Origin: Apostichopus japonicus
Taxonomy: Eukaryota > Echinodermata > Holothuroidea > Aspidochirotida > Stichopodidae
Length of the DNA: 64,000 bases
NCBI RefSeq assembly: GCF_037975245.1
Contig: NC_092577.1
Coordinates: 36,074,898-36,138,897, forward strand
Direction of reading: 5' to 3'
Shown: positions 61,001 through 64,000 of the stretch, in pieces
How positions within the stretch are numbered: position 1 is the stretch's first letter
Layout of the letters: each line of letters begins with the position of its first letter
The notes under the pieces: generated by a model
The model's input: the letters and a program-made list of their open reading frames with translations, nothing else
Told to the model about the DNA's origin: nothing
The model's database searches: none
Made by a program: the position numbers and the translations under genes

Positions 61001-64000
61001 TAGATACATTCATTTGAATAAATTTTCAGGCCCATAAGAATCATTGATTGTTGCCTATCCTAAGTTTCCTACCAACATCATGACCCCCTCCCTACAGTAA
61101 TCAAACTCTAGATTCCTTGCAATCGTATACAAGTCCTATAAGTATATATGCAGAGATATACAGTGAGTGTAAAGTAGGTATTATTATTGTTTGGATCAAC
61201 GCCTTAATTTTGGTACTATGAAAGTTCTCATATAATGGTCTAGATACATTCATTTGAATAATTTTTCAGGCCCATAGGAATCATTGACTATTTCCTATCT
61301 TCAGTTTTCTACCCATATCCTGACCCCCCCCCCCTGCAGTTATCATTCTTTAGATTCACTGCAATTGTATACAAATGCAGAGATTATTGCCTAGCTCCTC
61401 TATTCCCTACCCAGATCCTGACCCCCACCCCCTACAGTAATCAATCTCTAGCTATATGTTTATAGCTCCATGATTTAATTGACCAGGGCTGTACAGGCCT
61501 ACAGTAATCAATATTTAGATTCTCTATAATTGTATACAAGTCCTATCAAGGTATATATGCAGAGATGTACAGTGAGTGTTAAGTAGGTAATATTAGTGTT
61601 TGAGCCATTGCCTTAATTTTGGTACTATGAAAGTTCCCATATAATGGTCTAGATACATTCATTTGAATAAATTTTCAGGACCATAAGAATCATTGATTGT
61701 TGCCTATCCTAAGTTTCCTACCAACATCATGACCCCCTCCCTACAGTAATCAAACTCTAGATTCCTTGCAATCGTATACAAGTCCTATAAGTGTATATGC
61801 AGAGATATACAGTGAGTGTAAAGTAGGTATTATTATTGTTTGGATCAACGCCTTAATTTGGTACTATGAAAGTTCCCATATAATGGTCTAGATACATTCA
61901 TTTGAATAATTTTTCAGGCCCATAGGAATCATTGACTATTTCCTATCTTCAGTTTTCAACCCATATCCTGACCCCCCCCCCCCCTGCAGTTATCATTCTT
62001 TAGATTCACTGCAATTGTATACAAATGCAGAGATTATTGCCTAGATCCTCTATTCCCTACCCAGATCCTGACCCCCACCCCCTACAGTAATCAATCTCTA
62101 GCTATATGTTTATAGCTCCATGATTTAATTGACCAGGGCTGTACAGGCCTACAGTAATCAATATTTAGATTCTCTATAATTGTATACAAGTCCTATCAAG
62201 GTATATATGCAGAGATGTACAGTGAGTGTTAAGTAGGTAATATTAGTGTTTGAGCCATTGCCTTAATTTTGGTACTATGAAAGTTCCCATATAATGGTCT
62301 AGACACATTCATTTGAATAAATTTTCAGGCCCATCAGAATCATTGATTGTTGCCTATCCTAAGTTTCCTACCGACATCATGACCCCCTCCCTACAGTAAT
62401 CAAACTCTAGATTCCTTGCAATCGTATACAAGTCCTATAAGTGTATATGCAGAGATATACAGTGAGTGTAAAGTAGGTATTATTATTGTTTGGATCAACA
62501 CCTTAATTTGGTACTATGAAAGTTCCGATATGATGGTCTAGATACATTCATTTGAATAATTTTTCAGGCCCATAGAAATCATTGACTATTTCCTATCTTC
62601 AGTTTTCTACCCATATCCTGACCCCCCCCCCCCCTGCAGTTATCATTCTTTAGATTCACTGCAATTGTATACAAATGCAGAGATTATTGCCTAGATCCTC
62701 TATTCCCTACCCAGATCCTGACCCCCACCCCCTACAGTAATCAATCTCTAGCTATATGTTTATAGCTCCATGATTTAATTGACCAGGGCTGTACAGGCCT
62801 ACAGTAATCAATATTTAGATTCTCTATAATTGTATACAAGTCCTATCAAGGTATATATGCAGAGATGTACAGTGAGTGTTAAGTAGGTAATATTAGTGTT
62901 TGAGCCATTGCCTTAATTTTGGTACTATGAAAGTTCCCATATAATGGTCTAGACACATTCATTTGAATAAATTTTCAGGCCCATAAGAATCATTGATTGT
63001 TGCCTATCCTAAGTTTCCTACCGACATCATGACCCCCTCCCTACAGTAATCAAACTCTAGATTCCTTGCAATCGTAAAAAAGTCCTATAAGTGTATATGC
63101 AGAGATATACAGTGAGTGTAAAGTAGGTATTATTATTGTTTGGATCAACGCCTTAATTTGGTACTATGAAAGTTCCGATATAATGGTCTAGATACATTCA
63201 TTTGAATAATTTTTCAGGCCCATAGAAATCATTGACTATTTCCTATCTTCAGTTTTCTACCCATATCCTGACCCCCCCCCTGCAGTTATCATTCTTTAGA
63301 TTCACTGCAATTGTATACAAATGCAGAGATTATTGCCTAGATCCTCTATTCCCTACCCAGATCCTGACCCCCACCCCCTACAGTAATCAATCTCTAGATA
63401 TATGTTTATAGCTCCATGATTTAATTGACCAGGGCTGTACAGGCCTACAGTAATCAATATTTAGATTATCTATAATTGTATACAAGTCCTATCAAGGTAT
63501 ATATGCAGAGATGTACAGTGAGTGTAAAGTAGGTATTATTATTGTTTGGATCAACGCCTTAATTTTGGTACTATGAAAGTTCCCATATAATGGTCTAGAT
63601 ACATTCATTTGAATAATTTTTCATGCCCATAGGAATCATTGACTATTTCCTATCTTCAGTTTTCTACCCATATCCTGACCCCCCCCCCCCTGCAGTTATC
63701 ATTCTTTAGATTCACTGCAATTGTATACAAATGCAGAGATTATTGCCTAGATCCTCTATTCCCTACCCAGATCCTGACCCCCACCCCCTACAGTAATCAA
63801 TCCCCCCTCTAGCTATATGTTTATAGCTCCATGATTTAATTGACCAGGGCTGTACAGGCCTACAGTAATCAATATTTAGATTCTCTATAATTGTATACAA
63901 GTCCTATCAAGGTATATATGCAGAGATGTACAGTAAATGTGTTAAGTAGGTAATATTAGTGTTTGAGCCATTGCCTCAATTTTGGTACTATGAAAGTTCC
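52011..64000. repeat. Satellite 2, block right of the transposon, runs off the window
   Basis: The same composite array resumes at TATTGCCTAGATCC, exactly where it was broken. Two unit types alternate. One has a C insertion AATCAATCCCCCCTCTAG (from 52720, 53371, 55511, 58146, 60785 and about 63800). The other is a shortened unit in which S2 fuses to S3 through GGTATTATTCTTTAGGATATC (about 54005, 54751, 56145, 56880, 57379, 58785, 59518 and 60019). The rightmost units (61.2-63.5 kb) carry their own changes: CTTAATTTGGTACTATG with one T lost, AAGTGTATATGCAG, and GTTCCGATAT. No gene, RNA or mobile insertion was seen in this block. Confidence 0.95.
54840..60100. repeat. Satellite 2 higher-order period of about 2.64 kb (two copies)
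   Basis: The C-insertion variant occurs at 55511, 58146 and 60785 (2635 and 2639 bp apart). The fused S2-S3 forms at about 56145, 56880 and 57379 recur at 58785, 59518 and 60019, about 2640 bp on. The few-base differences come mostly from C-tract length. Rare shared changes such as CAAGTCGTATCAAAG at about 56096 and 58732 support duplication of the whole block. Confidence 0.8.

Noticed and set aside
1-64000. CRISPR array
   Set aside because: The repeats are hundreds of base pairs long and directly adjacent without unique spacers, and the coding relics are eukaryotic.

Overview
The window looks like repeat-rich, gene-poor, heterochromatin-like DNA from an animal. It is AT-rich, has no bacterial gene organisation, and consists mainly of two unrelated satellite arrays with higher-order structure. 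The few coding relics are eukaryotic: a broken C2H2 zinc-finger gene and a spliced gene inside a DNA transposon. Frequent TAGGCCTA-like words around 51.1-51.6 kb and the SAM-like transposon gene suggest a marine invertebrate deuterostome, perhaps an echinoderm. That assignment is an inference and is weak.

Layout. (1) 1-29032: satellite 1, about 69 copies of a 420-bp unit. Each unit is itself an ancient dimer of two related halves (A about 196 bp, B about 224 bp). Three higher-order periods follow one another: 4182 bp at the left, 5442 bp in the middle and 1260 bp at the right. A decayed array edge lies at 28.4-29.0 kb. (2) 29033-35876: a non-satellite island. It contains a hairpin at the satellite junction, a possible short transposon bounded by CAGTGGT ends, G-rich tracts, a foldback-like element built from about 30-bp repeats in opposite orientation, and a C2H2 zinc-finger pseudogene split by a 515-bp insertion. 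(3) 35877-64000: satellite 2, a composite of about 642 bp made of three related sub-units, with length variants and higher-order periods near 1.29, 2.15 and 2.64 kb. It runs off the right edge. Two elements interrupt it: an 884-bp element with 14-bp perfect terminal inverted repeats (36279-37162), and a 4807-bp DNA transposon (47204-52010) flanked by TA duplications.

The 4807-bp transposon is the most informative object. Its minus strand carries a four-exon gene with consistent splice phases. The first exon resembles the start of a SAM domain, the last exon has one in-frame stop, and I recognise no transposase. A duplicated satellite block 7608 bp to the right preserves the matching empty site, so the insertion point and TA duplication can be read directly.

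No intact gene is convincingly supported anywhere in the window. The many open frames of about 60 codons recurring in both satellites are by-products of tandem repetition.
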